A DNA stretch of 48,273 bases. Source: Priapulus caudatus. Its lineage: Eukaryota; Priapulida; Priapulimorpha; Priapulimorphida; Priapulidae. The number at the start of each line of letters is the position of its first letter. Position 1 is the first letter of the stretch. A model generated the notes under the pieces. The model saw nothing but the letters and a program-made list of their open reading frames with translations, ran no database searches and had not been told where the DNA came from. The stretch spans positions 72,176-120,448 of the forward strand of contig NW_014577488.1 of the NCBI RefSeq assembly GCF_000485595.1. Direction: 5' to 3'. The position numbers were made by a program, and so were the translations under genes. Shown piece by piece: positions 33,230 through 45,432 of this stretch.

Positions 33230-33460
33230 TTTAGGCCGGTTTATTGTGCATTTTTCTTTCAAACTCGAGGGGGGGACACCCCCTCGAGCACCCCCGTCCC
33301 GCCTCACACGCTATGCAGCTAGCGTCATGCCCAGCGCACCGCAGTCACTAACACGGGGTAAATCCGGGGCATGGGGGATGCATCCCCCTGCTCTGAAGGA
33401 GGCGAATGCTGTACAAATATCCCCCCTGGGAATTCAAAAAAGAGAGAAAAAAGACTAAGC
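33230..33460. repeat. Dispersed repeat, second copy
   Basis: GC-rich stretch with CTCGAGGGGG-ACA-CCCCCTCGAG (a perfect hairpin near 33266-33288) and a segment (about 33360-33450) that matches 9785-9885 in reverse complement. It looks like the end of a transposable element; family unknown. Confidence 0.6.
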
Positions 33461-33814
33461 AAGGTAAGGAAGCAAGAGGTAAGCTGCGATCCCGATTTAC
33501 CAGACAGCGTTTATCAGCGTGGGTTTTAGGTGCTACAGTTCAATGAAAGCTGCCACACAGTTCTGCAGATGTCGTAAGTGGGCAAGAATTGGATTGCCAC
33601 GCCAACACATTATGTTTTATGTTTCATCAGACTTGAGTTTGTTTACATCGTAGATTCAGAAATTCACCGATTTTCTACTGCATCTACTCTAGCTTATAAA
33701 CGAGTTTATAATAGATAGTGTTAGGCCTATGCACGTTGTCGGACTGTCTGTAGGACGTATGTATGGATAAGTACTTTGATTGCACTAACAACATCACACA
33801 GCACAATTCACGCC

Positions 33815-33837
33815 ACGACTCTCTCTCTCTCTCTCTC

Positions 33838-33880
<43 letters not shown>

Positions 33881-33939
33881 ACACACACGCCCGCGCGCGC
33901 ACACACTTCTCTGTTTCTCTCTTTCTCTGCTCTTCTTTC

Positions 33940-33980
<41 letters not shown>

Positions 33981-34139
33981 GTCTCTCTCGCTCGCGCGCT
34001 CTCTCCCTCTCTCTCTCTCTCTCTCGCTCGCGCGCGCTCTCTCTCTCTATCTCTCGCGTCTCTCTCTCTCTCTTCTATTATCTTCTCTTCTCCCTCAATC
34101 ACACCTCCCTCCCTCCTCCCTCCGCTCCCATATCTCTCG

Positions 34140-34201
<62 letters not shown>

Positions 34202-34290
34202 GTCACATTAACAACACAAACACGTACACCCCTCTCTCTCACACACACACACACACACACGCACGCAAACCTCTCTCTCTCTCTGAACTA
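33815..34290. repeat. CT/TC tract with CA runs
   Basis: Mostly CTCTCT with short CACACA and CGCGCG patches. Ser/Leu open frames through it are rejected. 33461-33814 and 34291-34754 show no gene; 34490-34740 is GC-rich and ends TACGTACGCCACTG, possibly a mobile element end. Confidence 0.9.
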
Positions 34291-34754
34291 CACACTCTCC
34301 TACGCAAAGGTTTACGTAAATTTTAGACTTAGAATCGCACCTAAAACGCCTCGCTTGCCGTACGCGGAATCGTACGAAAATTTACCTAATAACTGCGTTG
34401 ATAAATCCGCAACTAAGCAAACGTCGAATTGCGTACGCAACACAAGATTACGCAACAATATCTTTGGTGTACGAGCTGATGAATCATGAAATCTGACCCG
34501 CCGGACCCCACCCGTCATAGCAAGCGCACACGTATCAGAGTCTCAGTTTCCACTGGCGCGTGTACAAGGGGGGGGCGGTCCAGGGGGTCCGACCCCATGC
34601 TCGGCGCCCATAAAAACGCATCTGAGGTGCTAATTTCAAATAATGTCTGGGCTCCAGACCGCCCCTTCGGTTGCCTCCAACACCTCCCCTTTTCGAAAAT
34701 CCTACGTACGCCACTGAAAGCCGCGGCCACTATTTTATTGCTTCGACGCCTTTG

Positions 34755-36160
34755 CCCTGGTACATCTAATATCGCCGGACCGTACCTGCGCCTACTCCAC
34801 TAAACGAGTCTAGGGATCACCTACCCTACTCCCATACCTAACCCTACCATTAATCAGAATAGTTACCAGGGTACCGGTTCCGGTTATACCGGACCGTTAC
34901 CCAGGGCACTTCCGCGCATACCTGGGCATAGATCCTGGGGGACATAGACCCTATTGAGCGTCAGGCAATGTTAATTTAGGGCTACGTCGTTCGGGTACCA
35001 TCAGTCATTAGGCAGTAGTAGGCCTACTTACTCATCCAGGAATCGTTGGCGCGGTTCGGGGGGGGGGGCGCTTCAAACGCAAGCAGCGAAAGCTTATCAT
35101 CTCAGGTGGGTTGCAGATCATCTGTTTCAAAATCCATCCGCGCTGCAGAAACGATGCGAACCCAAATTCCAGTCGAACAGTCGACCTGTCATGTAACCAG
35201 TGACCGCGGCGTATAGAATAACGCAATATCAGAATGCTTTTAAATCCAAATTAAACAATAAGAATGACTGCCGTAGCCTGTGTCCAAACCATCGCCGAAA
35301 AGAAAGATCTTCGCGTCACTCAGCCCAATTCATGACCACCGAGTTATATATAGGTCAAGAGTATATAATATAGATCTCTATTATGTAGGCCTACTCTTGA
35401 TATAGATCAGTGGGTATGACGAGGGAGGGAGGGGCGCAGGTCCAGTCAACGTGTGATTACGTTGAGTGCCGGACTAAAGATATCTACTAGCATGATTTTG
35501 CCACTTGTATTATTTTTGGGATTCAATACGCCACTGATTAGCCTATATTTTATTTTATTTGAAAATCCTAGCACACGGTCGCCTCCACCAGAGGTCACGG
35601 CCCTGTCACACAACCGCCATCTATTGGCGCTTAATTGTTAAACATTTACGGAGAAACACCAGATCACAAAAGTGAGACGTCGGGATCTATTTTGAATGCG
35701 TCAAGCTTACTATATGGTACGAGTGTGCGCTAACTATTAAAATATATGATTTTCAGTAAATACTGCTTATTGGCCGTATATTGGGTGTAATTCAGGTAAG
35801 CTAAAGAAAAAGTCTCCTAAGTGATAGACACTGCATGAAGATCATCGGTGTATATATTATTATGTATTTTACTCGATGTGAGACCGAAGATCGACAGCGC
35901 TCACTGACGATGTACTGTAGCCCAGGTATTCATTTATAAACTCATGCGAGCAACCGAATCAAGTGCGCCCTCCTGCCACCGTAGGCGTTTCGCGCTCAGA
36001 AGAAATATATTCTAGGAATATATCTAGATACAAGATCTAACTACTACCTGAATCAGGCTTTGCTATTACCTACTGGTAGTACAGTAATAAGGTTACCGCT
36101 GTGTAATCTTTAATGGACTCACGCTATATTAACATGTTATCATGATATGTCGCTCGAACG
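34755..36160 (+). repeat. Duplicated block V, copy 2 (indel-rich)
   Basis: Matches 16315-17592 with frequent one-base indels. It begins with the right part of element M (34755-34959). It carries about 100 extra bases at about 35346-35445, including the hairpin 35356-35399, that copy 1 lacks. No gene. Confidence 0.85.
35356..35399. mobile_element. Short hairpin element, 44 bp
   Basis: Ends CAAGAGTATATAATA and TATTATGTAGGCCTACTCTTG pair imperfectly around ATCTC. Block V copy 1 lacks it, though the missing piece is larger than the hairpin, so this is not a clean empty site. Flanking repeats are not clear (TATAGGT and ATATAGA). Confidence 0.45.
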
Positions 36161-36235
36161 CGGGCGTAGTGGTGGTGGGGCGGGGGGAGGCGATGGAGCG
36201 GGAGGTGGGGGGAACGGAGGAGAGGGTGAGGGGGC

Positions 36236-36790
36236 TCTAATGCAAAGCAGTCAGATCCTTCGTTACACCAGTCAACAAATCCATGTTTAACACCTCCTCT
36301 TAAGCGTCGAAAAGGTTATCAGACACTGTGACCGCTCGGCACATCAGCGGAAAAGTAGATATTTCATGGTCCTTTACAATAAAGTGATAAAGACGGTACA
36401 GGTCACGCTGAAAGCAAGAAAGGTTTGCTACTCGTCCGTTAGAACCATGTCCATCCAGAAAATGTCTGATATCTGACCGTTTCAGATCAAGCCGTTGAGA
36501 TTTGCTGCCGCATTCCGCTATTTTCCTCCTATAGGCCGTTAAGACTAAGGGGAACTATTCCCCCCGCATTGACACATGCTCTGACTTTGAGCCCATTAAC
36601 CCCCAAATTGCGAACATGCGTCCGAGTCCTTTGCGCGGCATCCCCCCCCAGCGAGCGCGGAGTTCCCGAATATCAAGACCGTACGTCGAGCGGGTTAAGA
36701 TTTTGCCCAACTGTTGACGGACGGACGGACGGACGGACGGACAATCATGCGATTCTACAAGCTGCATCTGACTTCGTCAGCTAACCTAAT
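36236..36790 (-). mobile_element. Element E, second copy (shorter)
   Basis: Its reverse complement matches 21895-22510: the CATCTGAC/GTCAG hairpin end (36765-36780), GGAC repeats (36717-36741), CAACTGTTG, CTCGACGTACGGTC, and a shared internal word TAACACCTCCTCTTAAGCGT-like near 36288. Together the copies define a dispersed non-coding family. 36161-36235 is a G-rich tract. Confidence 0.7.
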
Positions 36791-37084
36791 AATTAAGAAA
36801 TTAAAAAGTTTAGAGTGGAAACGCCTTTTAACTATCAGCTAATTAATTAATTATGACGCATAGATACACGAAGATCGTGAAAGTTAAAGAACACAAAATC
36901 TTACTTCAAATAAATTTTATTTGGTTCTCACTGGTACACCTTTCGACACTAAAATTATTAGACACGGCAGATTCATAACCTGTTGTTCTATTTCTGTATG
37001 ACCTGCTGAGTTCTAAACAAAAATACACACGCGAGGCTTTTGAAAAGAATTGTGAAAAAATGTCGTAAACTCTCTACGCTGTGA
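36791..37084. other. AT-rich intergenic
   Basis: Nothing recognised. Confidence 0.5.
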
Positions 37085-37350
37085 ATGCAAACACACACGT
37101 GCACGAGCCCACACGTACGCACACACTCGCACACACAAACTTGCACGCGCAGTCGCACACGCACGCGCGCACAGGCACACACACGCATGCACGCTCACAC
37201 ACATGCACACGCACACGCACACGCACACGCACACACGCGCGCGCGCGCACAACACACACACACACACGCACACCCTCTCTCCCACACGCACGCGCGCGCA
37301 CACACACACCCTGAGTCTCACACGCACACGAACACGAACACACATGCGCA
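37085..37350. repeat. CA/GCAC microsatellite
   Basis: CACACG and GCGCGC repeats. His/Thr and Cys/Val frames here are artefacts. Confidence 0.9.
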
Positions 37351-38337
37351 CAACATTCGGATCCACACGGTAGCGTTGGATCGCGGTACGGGATACGGTT
37401 CGACCAAGTCGAGACTGCATCGTGTACCACGCTCACAGACAGCGTACTACAAATTAGCACGTGACACAATGACGGAAAAAAACGACGAAACAAAATCGCG
37501 ACACAAGACAGTCAGTGAAGAAACTTACAGCTACATGATAATTCCCCCAACAAACACTACGTGCGGCGGGCGCTACGGTAGCAAATCATGGATCTATACC
37601 ATTATGCTGTAGAATCCTGGGAAAGGTGAGTGATATATAGTGTACGTAGATACAAAACAGTAAAATCTACCTGCTGCCGTACGAGCAATAACTAAGTTTT
37701 CCTCCTACTATATTCTTCTTCTCGTCGGACACCCTGTTCCCAAGCTCCCAGGCATGGCAAGTGCTAACACCGCCCACGACAGCCAGTTGCAAACCTGGTG
37801 ACGTGACACGCACAATAAGCCAACCAGCACTTACCTCTGCTGCTACCGAGCGAACTTATTCTTCATAATTAAGCGACTTCAATTACGTACACGCAGCAAT
37901 GAGCAGCAGCCATACAGCTAGTTGGTCCCTCTCGCGAATTCTGAACGAATGTCCACTTAGGATCAGGTTTTAAATCATAACAATATACTATAAACATAAT
38001 CAACTACATCTAAAAGAAGGTATAAGTGAATTTTTTTTTTTTTAATTTTGACAGCTGAAATGCCATAATCGAGGATAAAGCGTGCCAATGGTAAATTCTC
38101 TCATTTTAAACTTATTGTTTGTTTCAAAAATCACCTTTCGTCACTAAACTGTTGAAATATTTGTTGAAACACGCACAAAACCACATGCAAGTAGTCAATA
38201 CAAATCGTGTACTTCTATTTAAACTGTCACAAGACTATATTACATTGTAGAAACATGTTATTGTGGTATAACATGTGTATAACGTTCAAATCGGATTGAA
38301 ACGCCCCATCATATTCTAATTTCTCATAATTATCAAT

Positions 38338-38368
<31 letters not shown>

Positions 38369-38784
38369 CTATTAACCCCATTGTCATCATCACTGTCGGC
38401 GTCATTGTCATCATCGCTGTTAAACACGCTGTCAATGTAAATGGTATCATCATCATAACTGTCAATGCCATCATCACTGTGAATGGCAACCAACACAGCT
38501 TTCATCACTGCTGCCATCGTCATCTGTCACAACCATCTGACGACTGTACGTGCGTCACTGTTGTCATGGCGATCGTCATCGTCGCAGGCATTGTCGTTAC
38601 TTTCACACAGACTACCCCCCCACCCCACCCCCCAGCATCAACACCAGCCACCATCGACACTCAGACGGGTGCCAGCGCAACAGTTCCTACACGGGACACT
38701 TCCTCAGCTCTATATTTCTATATTACGACGAAAAAATAACTTCTTGTTCGCCCCGATTGTCTCGAGCGACGAGACGAAACACAC
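37351..38784. other. Intergenic, with ATC triplet run
   Basis: No gene recognised. An ATC run is at about 38338-38369, continuing as degenerate CAT/CTGT repeats to 38500. AT-rich elsewhere. Confidence 0.5.
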
Positions 38785-39125
38785 GACCGAGTGACGGCGC
38801 TCTACGGGTCGGCCGCAAATGCTTTACAACCTCCAGAGAAGACGGCGCTCCTAGAATCGGCCGCGTACACTTTACAACCTCCAGAGGGCGCTCCGTGGAT
38901 CGGCCGCGTACGCTTCACAACCTCCAGAGGGCGCTCTGTGGATCGGCCACGTAGGTTTCACAACCTCCAGAGGGCGCTCTGTGGATCGGCCGCGTACGTT
39001 TCACAACCTCCAGAGGGCGCTCTGTGGATCGGCCGCGTACGCTTCACAACCTCCAGAGGGCGCTCTGTGGATCGGCCGCGTACGCTTCACAACCTCCAGG
39101 GGGCGCTCTGTGAATCGGCCGTGTC
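38785..39125. repeat. 43-bp minisatellite with a CTCF-like core in its units
   Basis: About eight units of 43 bp, each with GGATCGGCCGCGTACG and CACAACCTCCAGAGGGCGCT. CCTCCAGAGGGCGCT occurs exactly five times at a strict 43-base spacing (about 38879, 38922, 38965, 39008, 39051) and once as CCTCCAGGGGGCGCT (about 39094). It lies about 250 bases beyond the PARP stop codon, so it may be in the 3' untranslated region or a flanking insulator. Confidence 0.85.
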
Positions 39126-39284
39126 CGCCTTTAGTCTGCTGTCGTCCTGTAGCTAGGTGGATGCACGTTAGGGTTCGGCCGAGCGTAAACCACTGAGCGA
39201 GCCAGGGCCCGGGGGGTCGTGAGTACGTATGTGTGTATGTATGTGGAGGGAGTATTGCAGACACTAGCGCTACTGCTACGTTTG

Positions 39285-39301
39285 ATTGCCATCTCTCTCT
39301 A

Positions 39302-39340
<39 letters not shown>
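39285..39340. repeat. CT microsatellite
   Basis: TCTC run just 3' of the PARP stop on the minus strand (GAGA in the transcript). Confidence 0.9.
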
Positions 39341-39341
<1 letters not shown>

Positions 39342-39373
39342 GCTCGCTCGCTCGATCGCACGTGCTAGCGGCT

Positions 39374-39507
39374 CTAGGCGTCTGAGTACTGGACGATGTA
39401 GCGCTGGCACACTTGGTCCTCGTTGAACACAATCATCTCGTTGTACTGCAGCAGGCCCCAGTCGTACTTGGACGCCTTGACGGGTAGTCCCAGCGGCATC
39501 GTTGCGC
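39374..39507 (-). CDS. PARP catalytic domain, last exon (C-terminus)
   Basis: Encodes the final 43 residues of a poly(ADP-ribose) polymerase-type ADP-ribosyltransferase: ATMPLGLPVKASKYD, then WGLLQYNEMIVFNEDQVCQR and YIVQYSDA before TAG at 39374-39376. The YNExIVF segment holds the catalytic glutamate position of the family (YNEYIVY in PARP1), so polymer-forming chemistry is plausible. The acceptor CCACTCGCAG at 39508-39517 and a phase that completes the split Gly codon left by the previous exon both support the border. The spacing between PDPTRD and PLG resembles PARP1/2/3-type enzymes, most like PARP3 to my eye. Intact. Confidence 0.9.
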
Positions 39508-39811
39508 CTGCGAGTGGAGAGTCGCAACGCAAGACGTAAACACAATGTTGACAGTGACTACTAACAGGCGCTGAAGCTGTGTCGGAAACCTTGGATCGAC
39601 TTCACTCCGGCAGTCAAGCCGAGATGTTAATTTATTTGATTAACGAACTCAATTCGGCAATAATACAAGCCTGCATTGATATGAGCTCAATTTTGGGTTA
39701 CGGGTTTGATTTATTGTATTATGATTTCTTCGCTTTATTTCATACAGTTTTAGTTCATTGCACAATCTAATCAAATCGGACTAAACTTCTCACATATTAT
39801 ACTCAACTCAC

Positions 39812-39950
39812 CTGTAGGTAGTGTCACGTCGCGGGTAGGGTCAGGGTAGTTCTGTCCGGCTCCCTGCAGGCTGTTGAAGCCGGGTCGCGGGCCGTCGGGC
39901 AGGCTGTCACGTGGCTCGTGGTCGATCACGTCGACCTGCCCGAGCGCCAC
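39812..39950 (-). CDS. PARP catalytic domain, penultimate exon (VALG exon)
   Basis: Begins VALGQVDVIDHEP and continues SLPDGPRPGFNSLQGAGQ then NYPDPTRDVTLPT, matching the family pattern VALG...LPxGxxSxxGxGxxxPDPs that follows the active-site tyrosine helix. Acceptor GGCTTGCTAG precedes GTG; donor GTGAGTTG follows, leaving the first base of a Gly codon (phase 1). It joins in frame to the GIYSADM exon upstream and the YNEMIVF exon downstream. Intact, 46 codons plus one base. Confidence 0.9.
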
Positions 39951-40858
39951 CTAGCAAGCCGTCGACGGTTAGAGGTCGCGTTAAGGTCGGTGCTACCGGG
40001 CATAGTTTCAACTACAAACCTTGTGCGTAATCATACCATCGATAAAATCTGTAACCTTAGAGATCACGTCAAGGAAAAGCTCTACAGGGTATAGTTTCAA
40101 CTACAAACCTTGTGTGCAATCATAAAATCTTAATCTTTTTGGAGGGGGGGGGGTATAGAAGGTTTAGCTAGTCTCCCTTAGGTTCCCGCTGAGGAATAAC
40201 GCCGAAAATTAACGGTAGTCCGTTAGTCCAAAACTACCAGGTTTACTGATGTATAAGTAACTTGCAGTAACAACTAGTCCGGTGGACTACCTGACTGTCA
40301 GCGTCAACTTAAATTAGCTTCTGTCCGTTTTTGACTAACAGTAACACGGACGAATAAAATAACTATTTAAATTATTTCTCTTGCCTGCAAGTTGTTATAA
40401 CTTCATTAAAAATAATTAAACCACTAATTATGAAATATACTTAAAATCTAGTATTCGTTTATCTCGCACGTTGATCTACAACATGGACGCAGCCATGTTT
40501 GTTGCGTATGCTATGACATAAAAGGGACTCTACTCATTTTGTCAAACCCCACGGAGTTGTCCACCACCAAGTAGTCCGTTTGACTACCAAACAAAATAGT
40601 TAGTTTTGCACCCTGCCGTGGGCTCAACGAAAACCTATCAAGTTATCAAGTTCCTGTTATCATAAGTTTTCTCATAGCTGCGATGCGTTTTTGTCAACGC
40701 TATTCTCGTAACATTAACATTAGTCGTAAGTGCCAATCTTAGCATTAACACTAGCATTACGATGTTTCTGACAACGGCGGCTCCCCGCGTGACTACCATG
40801 ATGTGTAAAAGTTCAGTTTTTCGCCCCGCCGTGGGCTCAGCAACATCCGCAGACTGAC
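39951..40858 (-). other. PARP intron between the GIYSADM and VALG exons
   Basis: About 0.9 kb with GT donor (GTCAGTCTG) and TAG acceptor. It holds a G run near 40143-40151 and no other feature I can name. Confidence 0.7.
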
Positions 40859-40951
40859 CTGGCAGAGGAGCAGGAACTTCTTCTTCGTGACTGCGGGGTC
40901 GTTCCTCGCGTAGTAGCTGCTCTTCATCGCCATGTCCGCCGAATATATGCC
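40859..40951 (-). CDS. PARP catalytic domain, GIYSADM exon
   Basis: Reads GIYSADMAMKSSYYARNDPA and VTKKKFLLLCQ, 31 codons in phase 0 at both ends. This is the family's GIYFADMxSKSxxY segment, with the active-site tyrosine in SSYY and the strand leading into VALG. Acceptor CTTGCAG at 40952-40958 (minus strand), donor GTCAGTCTG at 40850-40858. The first 22 bases of the exon plus the acceptor are the seed, or the last unit, of the 46-bp array that fills the upstream intron. Intact. Confidence 0.9.
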
Positions 40952-43900
40952 CTGCAAGCACATATTCATATATACACACGTTGGCTGAATATATGCCCTG
41001 CAAGCATACATTCATATATATCCACGTCCGCCGAATATATGCCCTGCAAGCATACATTCATATATATCCACGTCCGCCGAATATATGCCCTGCAAGCATA
41101 CATTCATATATATCCACGTCCGCCGAATATATGCCCTGCAAGCATACATTCATATATACCCATCCCCGTCGCGCACGAATATATGCCCTGGCAAGACATA
41201 TATTGCATTATATACCCAGCCGTCCGCTGAATATATGCGCCTGCAACTGCGCAGCGGATATCATATATGACCAATCCTGCCCGAATAATATGCTCTGCAA
41301 GCCATATATTCATATCTACAACGTCCCGCCGAATATATGCCCTGCAAACTCGCAGCGTCTATTCAATCATATACCGTCACATCTGCCGAATATATGCTTC
41401 TTGCAAGCATATCTTCATCATATACCCACGTCCGCTGCAATATATGCCGCGGCAAGTTATATTCATATATACCCACGTCCAGCGCGAATATATGGCCTGC
41501 AAGCATAGCATTCATATATACCACGATCTGGCCGGGATATATGCTCTGGCAAGCATATATTCATATATACCCACGTCCGCTGGAATATATGCCCTGCAGG
41601 CACAATTTCATATATACGCACGCTGTGCGAATATATGACTCTGCACATATATTCATATATAGCCCCGGTCGCCGAATATATGCCCTGCAAGCATAGTTAT
41701 TCCTATAATACGCGCACATCTGCGCGAATATATCCCTGCGAGCATATATTCATGATATACCCATGTCCGCCGAATATATGGCCTGCAAGCCATATATTCA
41801 TATATACTCGCGCACGCCGCCGAATATATGCCTCATGCAATATTATGATATTACGGGCCCACGTCCGCCGAATAATATGCCCGTGCAAGCATATATTCAT
41901 ATAACCTCCCGTCCGCGCGAATATATCCCTGCTAGCATACGATTCATATATACCACGTCCGCCGAATATATGACCTGCAACCATATATTCATATATACCG
42001 CACTCCGCCGAATAGAGCCTGCAAAGCATATAGTTCATAATACCGCACGGTTCCGGCTCGAATAATGCCCTGGTCATGCTATATTCATATATACCCACGG
42101 TCGCAGCGATATAATGCCCTGCAAGCATATATTTCATATATACCACGTCCGCCGAACTATATGGCCTGCAAGCACATATTATATATACCCACAGTCTGTC
42201 GAATATATGCTCTGCAAGCATATATGTCATATACCCACGTCCGCCGAATATATCCCTGCAAGCATATATTCATATATACCCACTCGTTATGTCCGATATA
42301 TGCCCTGCATAGCACAATTCATATATACCCACCGTTCTGTCGAATATAAGTGCCGCCTGCCGCATATATTCATATATACCCACGTCCGCCGAATATATGC
42401 CTGCAAGCATATATTCATCATATCCCACTCTGCCGAATATCAGCGCCTGCAAGACATATTCATATATATACGGCCACGTCCGCCGAATACATGCCGCTTG
42501 CAACCATATATTCATATAGCCACGTCTGGCCGCAATATACTGGCCTGCAAGACATATTCATATATACCAGTCTTGTCGAATATATGCCTGCAAGCACATA
42601 TTCGATATATCCCGTCTGTCGAATATATGCCTGCAAGCATACATTCATATGATACCTCCCACGTCCGCCGAATATATGCCCTGCAAGCATTATATTTCAT
42701 ATATACCTCCGTCGCCGATATAGCCCTGCAAGGCACATATTTCATATTATACCCCACGTCTGGCCGAATATATGCCGCTCTGCAACCATATATTCATCTA
42801 TACGCCACGTCCGGCGCGAATATATGCCCTGCAAGCATATATTCATATATACGCGCACGTCCGCCGCCGGCCGAATATATGCCCTCGCAAGCATATATTC
42901 ATATATACCCCGTCCGCCGAATATATGCCCTGCAAACGGCATACATTCATATATACGCCGACGTCCGCGCGAATATATGCCCTGCAAGCATACATTCATA
43001 TTGATACGCCAAGTCTGCCGAATATTGCCTGCAAGCATACATTCATATATACCGCCAGTCCGCCGAATATATTCCATACTGGCAAAGCGTATATTCATAT
43101 ATCCACATCTGGCCGAATATATGCCCGGAAAGGCATGATGATTCATATATACCACGTTGTCGAATATATCCTGCTAAGCATACATTCATATATACAACGG
43201 TCGCGCCGAATATATGCTCTGCAAGCATCACATTCAATATACCCATGTCCCGCGAATATATGCCTGGCAAAGCATAGATTTCATATATACCACGTCTGTC
43301 CGAATATGATGCCCTGCAAGCATACATTCATATATAACCGCGCACGCCGCCGAATAGATGCATGCAACTGCAAGCGTATATTTCAATATAATACCACATC
43401 CTGCCGAATATATGCCCGGGCAAGGCATATATTCATATATCGCACGTCTGTCGAAATATATGCCTGCAAAGCATACATTCATATATACACACGTCCGCCG
43501 AATATATGCCCTGCAAGCATACATTAATATTATAGCCACCGTCCGCCGAATATATGCCCTGCAAGCACATTCTCATATAAGCCCACGTCCGCCGAATATA
43601 TGCGCCTGCTAACCATAGTATTCATAATACCCAGTCCCGCCGATATATGCCCCTGCAAGCATAATATTCCATATATACCCACGTCCGCCGAATATATGCG
43701 CCTGCAAGCTACATTCATATATACCCCCACGTCCGCCGATATTAGCCCTGCAAGCGATACATTAATATATACCCACGTCTTGCCGAAATATAATGCGCGC
43801 TGGCAAGCATACATTATATATACCCAGCGTCCGCCGAATATATGCCATGCACCTGCAAGCGTATATTCATATATTCCACATCTGCGAAGTATATCCCTGC

Positions 43901-45432
43901 AACCATATATTCATACTATACCACGTCCGCCGCATATATGCCGCTGCAAGCCCCCGCCAATAAATATTTCGACTATATACCCATGCTCCGCCGAATATAT
44001 GCCCTGCATGCACTATATTCATATATACGCCACGTCGCCGAAATATATGCCCTGCAACCGATTACATCTCATATTACCCGCCAACGTCCACGAATATAAT
44101 GCCCTCAAGCTACATTCATATATACCACGCACGTCCACCGAATATATGCCTGCAAGGCATACACTTCATATTTAGCCACGTCTGTCGAATATTACGGCCA
44201 CCTGCAAGGCATATACTTCATATTACCCCACGGTCTGTCGAAATATATGCCGCTGCAAGACATATATCATAATCTACCCCACGTCTGTCGAATATAAATG
44301 CCTGCAACCATATATTCATATATACGCCACGTCAGCCGAATATAATGGCCCTGCAGCACATATTCATATATACCCACGTCTGCCGAATATATGCCCTGCA
44401 AGCATATATTGCCATATTCTACCCCACGTCTGTCGAATATATGCCTGCAACCATATATTCATATATACCCACGTCCGCCGAATATATGCCCTGCAAGCAC
44501 ATATCTTCATATATACCACGTCTGTCGACTATACGCCCTGCAAGCATATATTCATATTTACCCACGTCTGTCCGAATATATGCCCCCTGGGCAAGCATAT
44601 ATTCAATCTAACCTCACGTCTGTCGAATATATGCCCTGCAACCATATATTCATATATACGCACGTCGCCGAATAGTATGCCGCTGAAGGCACATATTCAT
44701 GATATAGCCCACGTCCGCCGAATATATGCCCTGCAAGCACATATTCATATATATTCCCACGTCCGCCGAATATATGCCTGGGAAGCATAACTATTCATAT
44801 ATTACCGCGCCCTCACGTCCGCCGAAACATATGCCCTGCAATGCCACATATTCATATAATACCCACGTCTGCCGAATATATGCCCTGCAAACCATATATC
44901 ATATATACCCGCGTCCGCCGAATATATGCCCTGGCAAGCATAGATTCATATATACGCCGTCCGCCGAATATATGTCCGCAAGCATACATTCATAATATAC
45001 CACGTCGCCGAATATATGCCCTGCAAGCATATATTCATATCTTACCGCCACGTCTGTCGAATAATATGCCTGCAAGCATATATTCATATTACCCCCCGTC
45101 TGTCGAATATATGCCCTGCAATACCATTATATTCATATGATACCGTCACGTCCGCCGAAGTATATGCCTGCAAAGCACATATTCATATATACCACGTCTG
45201 CCGCCATATATGCCCTGGCAAGGCATATATTCATGATTACGGCCACGTCGCCGATATAATGCCCTGCAAGCACATATTCATATAATACCCACGTCCGCCG
45301 CAATAATATGCCGCTGCAAGCCACATATTGCATCATATACCACGTGCCGCCGAATATATGCCCTGCAAGTCATACAATCATATATACCACGTCCGCCGAA
45401 TATATGCCCTGCAACCATATATTACATATATA
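40931..45432. repeat. 46-bp minisatellite derived from a splice acceptor and exon start, about 95-100 units
   Basis: Plus-strand unit: CCCACGTCCGCCGAATATAT, then GCCCTGCAAGCATATATTCA, then TATATA. On the minus (coding) strand each unit contains TTGCAG followed by GGCATATATTCGGCGGAC, which is the acceptor and the GIYSAD codons of the PARP exon at 40859-40951. The array ends in that real exon border at its left edge. Units vary by substitutions (for example GTCTGTCG for GTCCGCCG) and by many one-base indels, the latter probably partly consensus error. No protein is made from the array as such; open frames through it just translate the unit. Confidence 0.95.

Noticed and set aside
40931-45432. 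CRISPR-like repeat array, or many small genes in the array
   Set aside because: The units are contiguous tandem repeats with no unique spacers, in a eukaryotic intron. The open frames simply translate the repeat (YIHIYPRPPNI and CLQGIYSADVGIYEY types).
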